Shown: positions 45,843 through 57,584, numbered from the stretch's first letter. The stretch is 64,000 bases of DNA from Leptodactylus fallax (GCA_947044405.1 CAMRHE010000054.1:5967501-6031500), one strand, 5' to 3'. Made by a program: numbers and translations. The notes: a model not told the origin generated them from the letters alone.

Positions 45843-46985
45843 CTAGGTTGAAGCTGATAACCTGCTGGAAGGTCTTGACCTGCCTCTAAAGGCCTGAGTC
45901 AGAGTCTTACCCTTTTTATCGGCAAGGTTTTCCATAATCTTATCCAGGCCTTTGCCAAAAAGCTTACCCGGCTCAAAGGGTAGAGAACAAAGGTTGAACT
46001 TGGAGGCATTATCTGCTCGCCAGGGTTTCAACTATAACGGCCTTCTAGCTGCCGTAGAAAGGGCCAAAGATTTGGCCTCCAGCCTTAACTGATGTTGGGA
46101 GGCTTCGGCTAAGTAATCTGCCGACAAGGAAACGGAGCTCAAAAAAGCTAGCAGATCATCTCTGGAGACTCCAGAGTCGATGTCTCTTGCAAGCTGGGCT
46201 AAATCAGACCATAGCTTGCTTGAGACTTCATTAGAGGCAATAGCCACGGAAGTCTGACTGGGGGCCAGAGAGTAAACCTTCCTGAGAGTACTCTCTATGC
46301 ATCTATCCATGGGGCCCTGGAGGTTAGATCCATCATCCACCGGGACCACCGTATGACGGGACAACTTGGCCATTGCCGTATCAACTTTAGGTGGGAGACC
46401 CCACCGATCCCGCTGGGACTCCACAATAGGGAACAGGGTTCTAAATATCCTGGAATATATGGGAGCTTTTTCCGGATGTTTCCATTCTGCAAGCATGAGT
46501 CTTTCCAGTGACTCGTCCACTTGGAAGGCCCTAGGCCCCCTAGAAGTGGAACAGGAGGCTTCCCCGTGAACATCACGGTCCCTTGACTGGATGGACTTCA
46601 GCAGCCTATTCATCTTCTCAAGAGGAAAGAGAGGTCTATTGGAATCTTCCAAGGTATCATCAGATGAAAGCGTTTCATCAATCACCTAGAAATCTTCAAT
46701 AGGAACCAGAGTCTGCTTCTCCACACGAGGTTTCTTGGAAATCTGCGAGATGGAGTCCCTGATTTCCTGCAAGGAGTCCTGCATATATTCCTTGACCCAC
46801 ACGACGATGTCACGTACAGACGGTTAACGGGGGGGGGGGGGGTGTCCACGGCACTGACAGCAGCGGGAAAACTCATACCCGTTCAGCAAGGGAGTATTAC
46901 AGTCTAAACAAGACAGATGCTTGTGTTTGGAGGACCTTTTCCTTCTACAGTTGTTACCATCAGCACCAGAGGCTGAGGAGGACAT
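45843..46985 (-). pseudogene. DIRS gag-like ORF1, broken
   Basis: A plausible start at 46985 gives MSSSASGADGNNCRRKRSSK followed by a Cys-rich patch (HLSCLDCNTPLLNGYEFSRC). A run of 14 G at 46829-46842 (C on the coding strand) probably marks a frameshift. Downstream are KEYMQDSLQEIRDSISQISK, a stop before VIDETLSSDDTLEDSNR, VDTAMAKLSRHTVVPVDDGS, LQGPMDRCIESTLRKVYSLA and, after TAG at 46032-46034, FNLCSLPFEPGKLFGKGLD. This matches the nucleocapsid-like ORF1 of DIRS elements by its VDxxxxRLSxxT, PMDR and LPFxGxxLFG-type blocks. Confidence 0.75.
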
Positions 46986-47250
46986 CTATAAGGAAACCCG
47001 ATGTCACCAGACAGTAAACACAGCTAAAATAATAGCAAGAAAATACCTTTGGAGAATCAAGCGAATCAGACAAACATGGAAGCACTTTGCAGCAGGCAAA
47101 TAATCCCAAACTGGACTCAGAGAGAAACAAGCCCAACACTGCAAAGGGGATACCTTAGTTCCCATCTCCAGAAAAATTCCTTCAAGTGGAAATCCACTAG
47201 GTATGTGATGCCAATAGCCTGTTATGGGAGGTTGGTGTGATCAAGGAAAG

Positions 47251-47903
47251 TGCTGAGCAGACACTAAATACAAACAAGGGCAGAGTAGAAAGCTAATAAA
47301 AAAAGAAGTGACAGGTTACAGTAGATTATCAATCCCATTTTCTAAGAACTTGCAATATAACATTTTTTATGAGATTAATACAAATATTATGTCTAAACAT
47401 TGAAATGTATTTCTTTGGTAGATGGTTAATGGTTTCTGTTAACCTCTGTCATGCTATAAATGTAATTGGTCATGTCATAATGCTTCCTCTTTGTTTGCAG
47501 CCTAGAGATAGGGACAAGAATCTCTCACATTGAGGAGAGCACCAGTGAAGGTGTGTAGAGATTTTAATTGCCTTCTGAACAAACAGTTGCAGTGGAAGAC
47601 AAGAAAGTACTTAGTGATGTCTATGACAAACTTCAGATACTGAAGGGTTGACAGTTCTGCAATAAACATGTATTCTAATCAAACTAAAGATACAGAAAGC
47701 TAGATAAGGATGAAATGGCTGCAGGAACTCACTGGCCTCTCATCAGTTTGTGTGGTCTCATTAGAACATTGTTAAGACATGTGAGGGACAGAAAGAAAGG
47801 TTTTTGAGTTGTACAATCAAGGTTTTCAAAGGGACATTTACAATCTCAGAAATGGTTTCAATTTAATTCCTTTAATTAAACAATATAAAGTTGTTACTGT
47901 AGG
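47251..47903. other. No gene or recognised repeat
   Basis: Right edge of the DIRS element followed by apparently unique DNA. Confidence 0.45.
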
Positions 47904-48776
47904 GCTGCTTTATAGGCGACTTTAAGATTTACATGCTTGATATTGGATATATATAATGAGGTTTGTAAAAATGTGTTTTCATTCTGTCTACTTAAATTCT
48001 TCACTGTTTAGGCAAATAAATAACCAATAAAACTCTGCTGGACCCATTATAAAATCTTGCCTATAATGCTCATCTTTTCATGTGTAGTCTCTTTGTTGCT
48101 TCTTTTTAGCACTACACTCATCTGATGCTGGTAAAACATACTTCAAATACTTGCACTTCATCAAAAAGTGTGATAAGAAGATGTACGTAGACTACACTTA
48201 CATTTATACAAACAACATTCATTGTACTGCAGGCTACTTTTATACTGTACATCTGTACCAAAAACTAATTTACTAAATCTATTCATTTATAATATCCTTA
48301 AATGGATTCTATACTTAGAAAATATAGCAATAAAATTGATATATAACAGACCTAGTTTACTTTAGAGAAACGTTGGTATTTACATGGAGACATTGGAGAA
48401 TTAACAAATCTGTACTTTACATCACAAGAGGCAACTGGAAGAATTTTGCAAAGCTGTATAAATTACATTTTTATAATAGATATTTATGCTTAAATGTGTG
48501 TAAATAGTTTTACATTAGAACTAATTTTATAGCCTAATACTGTATATTCATATAATATTTTACCTATATAAAGCAGTGTAGTTTCAGTTGTAGTGTTGCG
48601 TTATAGGCAACTTTAAGATTTACATGTTGGACATTGGTTATATATAATGAGGTTTGTAAAATGTGTTTTCATTCTGTCTACTTAAATTCTTCACTGTTTA
48701 GGCAAAAAAAAAAAAAACAATAAAACTCTGCTTGAGCTATTATAAAATCTTGCATATAATGCTCATCTTTTCATAT
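47904..48776. repeat. Direct duplication of about 190 bp, copies 690 bp apart
   Basis: Copy 1 (about 47904-48085) and copy 2 (about 48590-48776) share GACTTTAAGATTTACATG (ACTTTAAGATTTACATG in both), TGTGTTTTCATTCTGTCTAC, TTAAATTCTTCACTGTTTAG and ATAATGCTCATCTTTTCAT. Differences include an A-run expansion at 48706. No transposon termini are seen at the edges and the DNA between is not repeated. Confidence 0.85.
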
Positions 48777-49849
48777 AATATCTACCATTTTACCTTGTGA
48801 ATGATATCAACTGTATTGTTTATCAGTATACATGATTTCATGTAGCTAGTTCCATTAGCAAGATTTTTATATACATTTTAACATTTTATGTTATGTAATT
48901 TATTATACCAGTAGTCTTTTATATACAGTATAACAGGTATAATAACAGATTGTATATTAGTTGCTTTGAATTCTCTTTATATTGCTGGCAGACAAATGTA
49001 TTCTGTGTTCTCCCATACAGTCTAATTCTTTCCTTAAAAGTCTTTTTTACCAATTAACAAAACTCGCTCATCTAACAAAACTCTCTAGCTCAATGCATGT
49101 TACCATCTTTTTATCTACTTAAAAAGATGGTAGATGTGCTTACTTGCCAGCACAATTATATGTTAGGCAAGCTAGGCAAGGAGTGGGAGGTATAATTGCT
49201 TCTGGCTTCATGAGCACATTCTCATTCCTATACCTAATATAATAGATACATTACAAAAAGTTTTAGCGTTACTAAAAATACATTTAATGTGTAGCACTGG
49301 GTAACAAATAACATTTTCCAACTATTTAAGTTAGAATGAGCAATTATAACAAAAAATTATGTAGCTCTTGAGTGGTATTTTTTTTATCTTCTTGTGGAGA
49401 CTGCCAGCTGTCATAGGAAGTCTTACAGGTACAATGCTCCCTGAGAAGAGATATACAAATTCCAGTGCAGCTGTACTTCAGAAAGAAGAAACCTTTCTTT
49501 CTAGTGCCACCTATTGGAGGTAGCTACCCACTGAGTCGTTGTTCAACCCATTAAAAAGTAATTTTCATATGTTTTTCCAGGGAGCAGTGTGTCTGTTAGA
49601 TTCCCTACCCTAGCTGGTGGTCTCCATAATAAGAGGTGTTCCCCTGAAGAACAATATTAAAGGCTTCTCACTCAGCCAACCAGTCTCCTTCTCTGTACTG
49701 TTGTAGGACAAGAACCCTGAAACAGTTGTCTACAGGTAAGTATCTCTTTCTTTCAGAGTTCTCTAGTTTGGATAAAATCTCTAGTCATGTTTTAGTTTCT
49801 TTAGTGGGTGAAATGTTAACTCACAGGGAAGCAACACTTACGATCATAA
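48777..49849. other. No gene or recognised repeat
   Basis: AT-rich, mostly single-copy-looking DNA. A small palindrome (ACCATCTTTTTATCTACTTA, then AAAAGATGGTAG) lies near 49102-49133. Confidence 0.5.
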
Positions 49850-50113
49850 CTTTCAAGCGGAACCTGAACATTCACCTCTTCAAGAAAGCTTATAACCCTC
49901 AATAACCATGCTGCCATCACACCACCATCTGGACAACTTCCTGACCTACTGTCTATATCCCTCTTCTGTTATAGATTGTAAGCCTTTGCAGGCAGGGTCC
50001 TCTATCCTACTGTGCCAATTCATCACTAAGTTAGTCTACTGTACTTATTTTTGTGTATTTTTACATTTTGTGTTTTACATGTAAACCCCCTTCAAATGTA
50101 AAGCACCATGAAC
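49850..50113 (+). mobile_element. L2-like LINE 3' fragment
   Basis: The codons for FKRNLNIHLFKKAYNPQ followed by a stop resemble the C-terminus of L2-type ORF2. The 3' tail ATAGATTGTAAGCCTTTGCA, GGCAGGGTCCTC then AAAGCACCATGAA is the L2-type tail common in frogs. Strongly 5'-truncated. A T2-type terminus (TTAAAGGAGCATTATATCCA) starts right after at 50114, its partner not found. Confidence 0.72.
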
Positions 50114-50117
50114 TTAA

Positions 50118-50559
50118 AGGAGCATTATATCCAGAATTCAAACAAATAAAAAAGAATAAATAATTCCCTATATGACGTCTCACATTATGTCCTTATTTTT
50201 CTTGCTCTTCTTTTGTCTTATATCATTATAACAGAGCATGAAAAATAAATTAGAAAAGCAGTGTATTCCTTTCTAGGGCAGCAGCCATGTTTTCTCCCCC
50301 CCTCCCTCCCCTCTCTAATGCTAGTGCATGTGAGCCAGCAAGTATAGAAGAAGAGGGCGCGGTTTAGGCTGCAAACGTTTTCTCTATACATTCAGTATAG
50401 CCACTTTGTTGAAAGGTATCCTCCAAGTAACTGACAGTATGACATAAATAGGGTAACATTGTTAGCTGTAGTAACAGCAGTAACAGTGCTAGCAGTAGTA
50501 CCAAAAGTACCAGCAGTAGTATATACACAGTGATACCAGTCTCCTGTAACTCACACTAA
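50118..50559. other. No gene; left end of a T2-type MITE only
   Basis: Contains the MITE end at 50114 and a run of AGTAACAGCAGTAACAGTGC-like triplet-rich sequence near 50470-50520. Confidence 0.4.
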
Positions 50560-50639
50560 AAACAATACAACCCAGTACAGCTCCACAGGGAAAGTCACCA
50601 AAGTTTCCCAATATTCTGAATGTCAAATATGTGTAGTAA

Positions 50640-50979
50640 TTTCTCTCTTCCCTATATCTCTGCAATATTATGCATATTTACCTTTCAGGAGCTTTGTTAA
50701 GCTTGGTATCAACCAATGGATAGTTATTCTGAATAACCAAACTATTGTCCTGATACTAAATATATATGTGATAAATATTATTGCACATATGTGGCCATGT
50801 CAGATTTGCTTTTCAGGGTTCTGGAAAGTTGTGTAGCATACCAGATAATGCTGTAATAGGTTCTGGTGAATAACGAATAAATAATAATAAATAAAGTAAT
50901 ATAGTATAAAATAAATCTCCTTCCTTTACCCAAAGCTTGCAAGATTTGCCTTTCAGACTTCTGGGAAATATAGCATACA
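50640..50979. repeat. Diverged tandem units around CTTTTCAGGRTTCTGG, left half
   Basis: The words CATGTCAGATTTGCTTTTCA then GGGTTCTGGAAA, and TTGCCTTTCAGACTTCTGGG, recur about every 130-145 bp. The array resumes at 57585-57890 (CAGATGTGCTTTTCAGGATC, CTGGGAAAACTGTGTAGC) after two insertions are removed. The unit also contains TGAATACTATATTTATC and CTCCTTC motifs. Confidence 0.65.
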
Positions 50980-51080
50980 TGCCGTAACCCAGATAGAGGA
51001 GACCGGAGGATGGGAGTTGTAGCGGTGGAGGATGTGCCACCTACTAGGCAGAGCACACTCACCAACCACTCCAGCCTCAC

Positions 51081-52322
51081 CATAGCTCCCAACCGTCCCG
51101 CATCTGGCGGGACAGTCCCGATTTTACACTGCTGTCCCGCAGTCCCGCATAGCTTACAGTTTGTCCCGCTATTCCCCTGAAGTGTTTTGCTGTTAACAAA
51201 CTTTATTAGGGTAGGGTAAAGGCTAAATGGTAGATCCTAAATCGTAATGGCTAAAGGACCTTTGATGACGTCATAAACATGTGATCAGACTCTAGTGTGG
51301 GCGGAGCTATTCTGGATACTGCGGGACACACTGTGATGTTACACAGAAAGCTGGGAACAGAGAGTGATCAAAGATAAGTAGGAGAGAAGAGTGCATGTGT
51401 GAGCAAGAGGGGGGAACTGGGGGCAGATGTAGGAGGCAATTAAACTGATCGCAGATGTAGGGGGCAGTTAAACTGAAGGCAGATGAAGGGGGCAATTAAA
51501 CTGGTGGCAAATAAAGGGGACATTAAGCTGGTGGCAGATAAAGGGGGGCATTAAATTGGTGGTAGATGGAGGGGGCAATTAAACTGGGGCAGATGAAGGG
51601 GGCATTAAAATGGTGGCAAATAAAGGGGGACATTAAAATGAGGGCAGATGAAGGGGGCATTAAAGTGGTAGCAGATGAAGGGGGACATTAAATTGGTGGC
51701 AGATGAAGGGGGACATTAAACTGGGGGCAGATGAAGGGGGGCATTAAGCTGGTGGCAGATGGAGGGGGGACATTAAATTGAGAGGGCAGATGGTGGTTGA
51801 CATTAAACTGGGGGCAACTGGAGGAGGACATTAAACCGTAGGGGGTAGCTGGAGGGGGACATGTCTGCCTCTAGTTTCCACCAGTTTAATGTCCCCCTTC
51901 AACTACCCCCACTGTTTAATGTCAACCTCCAGCTGCCCCATAGTTTAATGTCACCCTTCAGCTGCCCCATAGTTTAAAGTTCCCCTTCAACTACCCCCAC
52001 TGTTTAATGTCAACCGCCAGCTGCCCCATAGTTTAATGTCCCCCTCCAGCTGCCCTAGTTTAATGTCCCCCTCTAGTTTCCGCCAGTTTAAACTGGGGCA
52101 CGAGGAGAGGGACTTAGTACTGTGGGGAAATTGGAGGGGACCATTATAATGTGGGGGCATATAATGTTAGGGTGACGGTAGGAGCATTATACTGTGTGGG
52201 GGCACATGGAAAAATAGATGAGAATGGGCAGAGTTAACACAGAAGTGGGTGGAGCTAAATTTGCCGCGGTGCGCATAGCATATTTTGTTCCTCTTTCTCT
52301 CCTTTGAAAGTTGGGAAGTATG
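51081..52322. mobile_element. Unclassified DNA element with CATAGCTCCCAAC ends and minisatellite
   Basis: The left CATAGCTCCCAACCGTCCC and the right (reversed) CATACTTCCCAACTTTC termini are inverted repeats, flanked by CCTCAC (51075-51080) and CCTCAA (52323-52328), a likely short duplication. GTCCCGC repeats near the left end. Most of the interior is the array at 51420-52090. No transposase. Confidence 0.6.
51420..52090. repeat. Minisatellite of about 33-bp units that reverses orientation
   Basis: From about 51420 to 51860 units of the type GGCAGATGAAGGGGGCATTA, AACTGGT read forward. From about 51880 to 52090 the reverse (CCAGTTTAATGTCCCCCTTC) is used. The switch is near 51865-51875. Confidence 0.88.
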
Positions 52323-54059
52323 CCTCAAGGGGGGTCCTGCTGCACTACTGGATGGTGGCGGTGGTAGTTCTTTCCCCCGGGGCACTTCCAGTTGGAGAGG
52401 GGACCTCTCCTCTCTGAGCTGGTGCAATGGAAGTCTGAAGGGCCCTGATGTTATAGCAGGCACGACTCAGGCAGCCAGTGGTAACAGTTGAACCAGGAAA
52501 AAGTTTTTATTGAAACAACTGGAAACAGGTAACGGCAGCTTCTGAATTGGGGTAGTAGTACAATGTCCAATTCCCCCCTAGCCTTGGTTCTAGGAGGGTG
52601 CCCAGGGATGTTACAGGCTCCACAAAATAATCCACCACTACTCCTCCTCTCATGCCTCTCCCAGCCAGGTATACTGGGGATGGAGTCACATGGAGTCCTG
52701 ACAGGGATCTGGTTACCTGAAGACTAGGCCCGAACGTGGAACTCCTGTCAGGGTCCTCTCCTGCTCCTCACATGGCACCAAAAATGTCCAACAGCTTAGA
52801 CAGCTATTCTCCCTTGCTCAGGGCTGTCTCTGGATGAGCCTGGAGCTGATGACATCCCTCCTGGGGCTGTGAAGGCGACCGTTGGGCCTCAGTCCAGAAG
52901 TTGGTAACAGGGAAACTCTGCACACCTTCTCCAGCTAACTGCACACACTAGACTGAAGACCAACCGTCGCCGGGGAGACTAGGTCTCTCTATAACCCCGC
53001 CCAGTGGCCTGTGATAGGCCAGGACTGAACCAAGGCAAGGTTTGAACAATGCAAGGGGGAAAATACAGAGGATAGCTGCATAACAATACATTTAACACAG
53101 AACGGAACAAACCAACAAAACCCAGAGGCACAAATGACAAACAATAAAAAGCAGCAGCCTCTGGGATGCTGCATACAAATCTGTAATATGCAGGGCTGGT
53201 TTTAGACAAAGTATGGCCCTGGGCAAAATTAAAAGTGGGGCCCCAAATTCTGACCTATTATATCAACAACACAGTCATAATCAGTCTAGGTCCTGTGCAG
53301 AGCACTACAGCATTAATTTCTAGCACTAGGGGAGTTACCAGGGTCTTAAAAGATCAGATCTGACTCCCTACACACATAACAAAAAATTATTTATAAACAT
53401 ATATAGTCATCAAATAATAACACTATATCAAATATTACCACCATACAATCATTAAATATTACATCCATACTGTTATGGAACAAAACACACAATGCAGAGT
53501 TTAATATTACCAATAATAACTCTATACAAGGCCCAAATAATATTGCAACGCTATGACATTACAGCAACCATTGCATAATGACATAAAGGGATTGTGCGGG
53601 CTTAAGCTATTTATGGCCTATCCTCAGGATAGGCCTTAAATACCTGATCAGTGGGGGACCGAGAGCTGCCCCCTGAACTGATCAGCTGTACTGAAGCAGA
53701 AAACTCTGTGCTTGTATAGCAGTCTGGGCACATTCACTTCACTGCCCACTGACTTAAATCAGCACTGAGCTGTGGCTCAGCGTCTGTATGCCATTTAGGG
53801 GATGGAGCAGTGGCGTAAATACAGGGGTAGCCGCTGTAGCGGCTGCCACAGGGCCCAGGACATTAGGGGATGATGTTTTTTGGGGTTTTTTAATCGTCGG
53901 TTACCTGCTGGAGTAACCCCAGCAGGTAACAAGCACTATTTACTTACCGATCCCCGATCCTGCTCACAGCTGCCTGCATTTCCCCTTCAGCGGAAGCGGA
54001 GGCAGCTGTGAGCAGGAGCGGGGATTGGTAAGTAAGGCCGCAGGCCGTGAACTCCACAA

Positions 54060-54395
54060 ACACCGCTATCATTAAATACTGGTATTATGATCGGAGGCCC
54101 AGGGGAGATGAGGGAACATAAAAAACACTGTTACTTACCTCTCCTGCACTCCGGCAGTCTTCGGGCCTCTTTGGTGACGCCCCAGATGCCACGTGGGCCA
54201 GGCTGGCGTCATATGACGTTGCGACGCCGGCCTGACTCACATGACGTCTGGTCCTACATTGATGAAGGCCGAAAGTAGCGGGGAGAGAGCCAGAGCCAGG
54301 GAGAGGTAAGTAACATTGTTTTTTAATGTTTGTATCCTCCCCTGGGTCTCTGATCATTATACTCTGGGGTCTGAAAAGACCCCAGAGTATAATAA
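54060..54395. repeat. Inverted module with splice-donor-like arms
   Basis: TTACTTACCTCTCCTG (minus-strand AGGTAAGTAA, 54131-54140) faces GAGAGGTAAGTAACATTG (AGGTAAGTAAC at 54304-54314). Outer arms repeat GGCCCAGGGGAG and TCCCCTGGGTCTCTGATCAT, and a CTCTGGGGTCTGAAAAGACC then CCAGAGTAT hairpin closes the right side. Confidence 0.78.
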
Positions 54396-54427
54396 TTGTT
54401 CATTATTATATATGTTGTTCATTCATT

Positions 54428-54650
54428 CAATATGTCCACAATGGGGCATAATACTGTGTGAAGGGGTCACTATGGGGCATAATGCTGTGTGCAAGGGCCA
54501 CTGTGCTGCATAATAGTGTGTGCAGGGGCTACTATGGGGCATAATAGTGTGTGCAGGGGCCACTATGGGGCATAATATTGTGTGTAGGGGCCACTATGGT
54601 GCATAATAGTATGTGTAGTGGCCACTATGGGGCATAATAGTGTGTGCAGG
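54428..54650. repeat. 31-bp tandem array, about eight units, reversed orientation
   Basis: Units such as CACTATGGGGCATAATAGTG, TGTGCAGGGGC are the reverse complement of the array unit at 25290. Confidence 0.9.
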
Positions 54651-55307
54651 AATGCGGGGAATGCGGTTTGTGCTGGGGGTGGTTGGTGGGGGGGGGGGGC
54701 ATGTCAAATGTTCGCCTTTCCTAGTTACACCACTGGGATGGAACTTTCTGTTTCTGGTCCTGTATAGTGTATAGGACAGAAGCTGTTGGCCCCCCACTGA
54801 TTTGGTGTTTATAGCCTATCCTGAGGATAGGCTATAACTAGCTTTAATTAGGGACAAACTTTTTTTTTTTTTAGTTATAGCTCCCTTATTACATATTGTG
54901 CCGCTTTATTATAGTCCCCACTTATAACATTTAGTGCCTTTTTATTACTTATAGCCCCCCCTTATTACATATCCTATCTCTTACTACTTATCGTGCCCCT
55001 TTAATACGTATAGTCCCCCCTTATTACACATAGTGCCTCCTTATTACATATAGTCCCCCATATTATACATAATGCTTTCTTATTACTTGTAGCCCCCCTT
55101 ATTAGATATAGTGCCTCCTTATTACTTATAGTCACCCCTTATTACATATAGTTCCACTTTATTATTTATAATCCCCCTTATTGCATATAGTGCCTTCTTA
55201 TTACTTATAGTTCCCCAATATTATATATAATGCCTACTCATTACTTATAGTGCCCTCTTATTACACATAGTTCCTCTTTATTAGTTAGAGTGCCCCCTTA
55301 TTACATA

Positions 55308-56890
55308 TACTACCGTTCAAAAGTTTAGGGTCACTTAGAAATTTCCTTAGAAAAGCACAGTTTTTTTTCAAAGAAGATAACATTAAATTAATCACAAATA
55401 CACTCTATACATTGTTAATGTGGTAAATGACTATTCTAGCTGCAAACGTCTGGTTTTTAATGCAATATCTACATAGGTGTATAGAGGCCCATTTCCAGCA
55501 ACCATCACTCCAGTGTTCTAATGGTACATTGTGTTTGCTAACTGTGTAAGAAGGCTAATGGATGTTTAGAAAACCCTTGAAAACCCTTGTGCAAGTATGT
55601 TAGCACAGCTGAAAACAGTTTTGCTGGTTAGAGAAGCTATAAAACTGACCTTCCTTTGAGCTAGTTGAGAATCTGGAGCATTACATTTGTTGGTTCGGTT
55701 AAACTCTCAAAATGGCCAGAAAAAGTTTCATGTGAACTTTCATGTGAAACTCGACAGTCTATTCTTGTTCTTAGAAATGAAGGCTGTTCCATGTGAAAAA
55801 TTGTCAAGAAACTGAAGATTTACTACAACAGTGTGTACTACTCCCTTCAGAGGACAGCACAAACAGGCTCTAACCAGAGTAGAAAGAGAAGTGGGAGGCC
55901 CCGCTGCACAACTGAGGAACAAGACAAATATATTAGAGTCTCTAGTTTGAGAAATCGACGCCTCACAGGTCCTCAACTGGCAGCTTCATTAAATAGTACC
56001 CGCAAAACGCCTGTGTCAACGTGGCCAAGAATATGGCCAAGAAAAAGCCATATCTGAGACTGGCTAATAAAAGGAAAAGATTAATATGGGCAAAAGAACA
56101 CAGACATTGGACAGAGGAAGATTGGAAAAAAGTGTTATGGACAGACGAATTGAAGTCTGAGGTGTTTGGATCACACAGAAGAACATTTGTGAGACGCAGA
56201 ACAACTGAAAAGATGCTGGAAGAGTGCCTGATGCCATCTGTCAAGCATGGTGGAGGTAATGTGATGGTCTGGGGTTGCTTTGGTGCTGGTAAAGTGGGAG
56301 ATTTGTACATGGTAAAAGGGATTTTGAATAAGGAAAGCTATCACTCCATTTTGCAACGCCATGCCATACCCTGTGGACAGTGCTTGATTGGAGCCAATTT
56401 CATCCTACAACAGGACAATGACCCAAAGCACACCTCCAAATTATGCAAGAACTATTTAGGGAAGAAGCAGGCAGCTGGTATTCTATCTGTAATGGAATAG
56501 CCAGCGCAGTCACCAGATCTCAACCCCATTGAGCTGTTGTGGGAGCAGCTTGACCGTATGGTACGCAAAAAGTGCCCATCAAGCTAATCCAACTTGTGGG
56601 AGGGGCTACTGGAAGCATGGGGTGAAATTTCTCCAGATTACCTCAGCAAATTTACAGCTAGATTGCCAAATGTCTGCAATGCTGTAATTGCTGCAAATAG
56701 AGCATTCTTTGACGAAAGCAAAGTTTGAAGGAGAAAATTATTATTTCAAATAAAAATCATTATTTCTAACCTTGTCAATGTCTTCACTATATTTTCTATT
56801 CATTTTGCAACTCATTTGATAAATAAAAGTGTGAATTTTCATGGAAAACGCAAAATTGTCTGGGTGACCCCAAACTTTTGAATGGTAGTG
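55308..56890 (+). mobile_element. Tc1-like transposon, copy 2
   Basis: The ends TACTACCGTTCAAAAGTTTA and CCAAACTTTTGAATGGTAGT are inverted repeats bounded by TA at 55306-55307 and 56891-56892. It is nearly identical to copy 1 (16287-17782) over most of its length and keeps the about 120-bp segment deleted there (56590-56715). Open frames on the other strand are shadows. Confidence 0.95.
55712..56728 (+). pseudogene. Tc1-like transposase, N-terminus broken (copy 2)
   Basis: A 12-13 bp duplication of TTTCATGTGAAC right after the ATG (about 55725-55750) and further stops destroy the first helix-turn-helix. From 56021 to 56500 the frame is open and encodes most of the catalytic domain: KKPYLRLANKRKRLIWAKEH, WTDELKSEVFG, KHGGGNVMVWGCFGAGKVG, DNDPKHTSKLCKNYLGKK. 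TAG replaces a Trp codon after SVME; NPIELLWEQ with the catalytic Glu follows, another stop after KKCPSS, then the C-terminal LPNVCNAVIAANRAF. The DD34E residues are present but the protein is not translatable as one unit. Confidence 0.93.
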
Positions 56891-57584
56891 TAGTTCCTCT
56901 TTATTAGTTAGAGTCTCCTTTTATTACATATAGTGCCTTTTTATTAGTGTCCCATATTACTTACAGTGCCCCTTTATTATATATAGTGCCTCTTTATTAG
57001 TTATAGCCCCTGCTTATTACTTATAGTGCCTCTTTACTATTTAGTGCCCCTTTATTATGTATAGTACCTCTTAATTATAGTGCCCCCTTATTATGTATAG
57101 GTCCTCTTTTTTATAGTGCCCCCTTATTATGTATAGCAACTCTTTATTAATTATAGTGCTCCCTTATTATATATCATGCTTCTTTATTAATTATAGTGCC
57201 CCCTTATTATGTATAGTACCTCTATTAATTATAGTACCCCCTTATTGTGTATAATGTCCCCTCTATTCTATAGAAAACAACAAATGTTATACTTACCTCT
57301 CCCAGATCTCCTGACAAGTGGAGCTGCAACCTTTCTCCTGAAGTTAGATGTCTGACACAGGCGGCGTAATGCGGTGACGTTATCACTGTGGCCTACAGTA
57401 TGGCAGGGAATTGAGCCTATACCTCCCTTCTCCGTTATACAGGTTTAACTGTATCAGAGTCCTGAGGACTCCGGTTTACTTGAAAGGGGCGCTAACCTGA
57501 TTGGAGGCACCAGGTGAAAAGATCCCTTGGGGGCTCCTTTGGAGATCCCTTGGGGGCCCCACTAATGCCAGCCCTGTTAATATG

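Larger units (their letters stand above)
42544..47250 (-). mobile_element. DIRS-type retrotransposon, large copy
   Basis: Transcribed leftward, it shows a gag-like region (46985-45843), reverse transcriptase (45780-44700), RNase H (44690-43800), a tyrosine recombinase (43766-42846), and terminal plus internal complementary repeats at 42544-42840. This gene order is characteristic of DIRS elements, which replicate through a circular DNA and integrate with a tyrosine recombinase without target duplication. A matching left terminal repeat was not found near 47.2 kb, so the 5' end seems lost; the right limit is approximate. Each coding part carries only one to a few lesions. Confidence 0.9.
50980..53173 (-). 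mobile_element. Probable solo LTR, minus orientation, split by another element
   Basis: TGCCGTAACCCAG at the left and CTGGGATGCTGCA at the right are inverted ends of TG...CA type, flanked by TACA (50976-50979 and 53174-53177). Removing the element at 51081-52322 leaves about 950 bp, close to the LTR at 30414-31387. On the minus strand an AATAAA lies in TTTCAATAAAAACTTTTTCC (about 52497-52516) and a GC box plus TATA-like GGCGGGGTTATAGAGAGA near 52985-53000. No coding sequence remains. Retroviral versus Gypsy origin cannot be told. Confidence 0.5.
53808..54735. mobile_element. hAT-type non-autonomous element H5
   Basis: CAGTGGCGTAAATACAGG at the left and GTTACACCACTG at the right are inverted ends; the flanks GGATGGAG and GGATGGAA form an 8-bp duplication with one mismatch. 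It contains a GGTTACCTGCTGG foldback, an inverted splice-donor module (54060-54395) and a 31-bp array (54428-54650). No coding sequence. Confidence 0.85.
53584..54850. mobile_element. Foldback element, second copy, split by hAT element H5
   Basis: The left arm (53584-53807) starts AAAGGGATTGTGCGGGCTTA, carries GGCCTATCCTCAGGATAGGC and CTGATCAGCTGTACTGAAGC; the right arm (54736-54850) carries ACTTTCTGTTTCTGGTCCTG, CCCACTGATTTGGTG and CCTATCCTGAGGATAGGC. It is the family found at 10284-11943. Confidence 0.72.
54870..57280. repeat. TTATTACTTATAGTGCC-type minisatellite split by Tc1 copy 2
   Basis: Units of about 20 bp (CCCCTTATTACATATAGTGC with variants) run from 54875 to 55305 and again from 56895 to 57280. 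It resembles in composition the array inside H2, but the unit is different. Tc1 copy 2 inserted at one of its many TA sites. Confidence 0.85.
53191..57576. mobile_element. hAT-type non-autonomous element H4, with nested insertions
   Basis: The 8-bp flanks GTAATATG (53183-53190) and TTAATATG (57577-57584) match at seven positions. The termini CAGGGCTGGTTTTAG and, reversed, CAGGGCTGGCATTAG are inverted repeats; GGGGCCCC is subterminal on both sides. Inside are a foldback element itself split by hAT element H5, a TTATTACTTATAGTGCC-type minisatellite, and Tc1-like copy 2. No transposase of its own. Confidence 0.85.
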
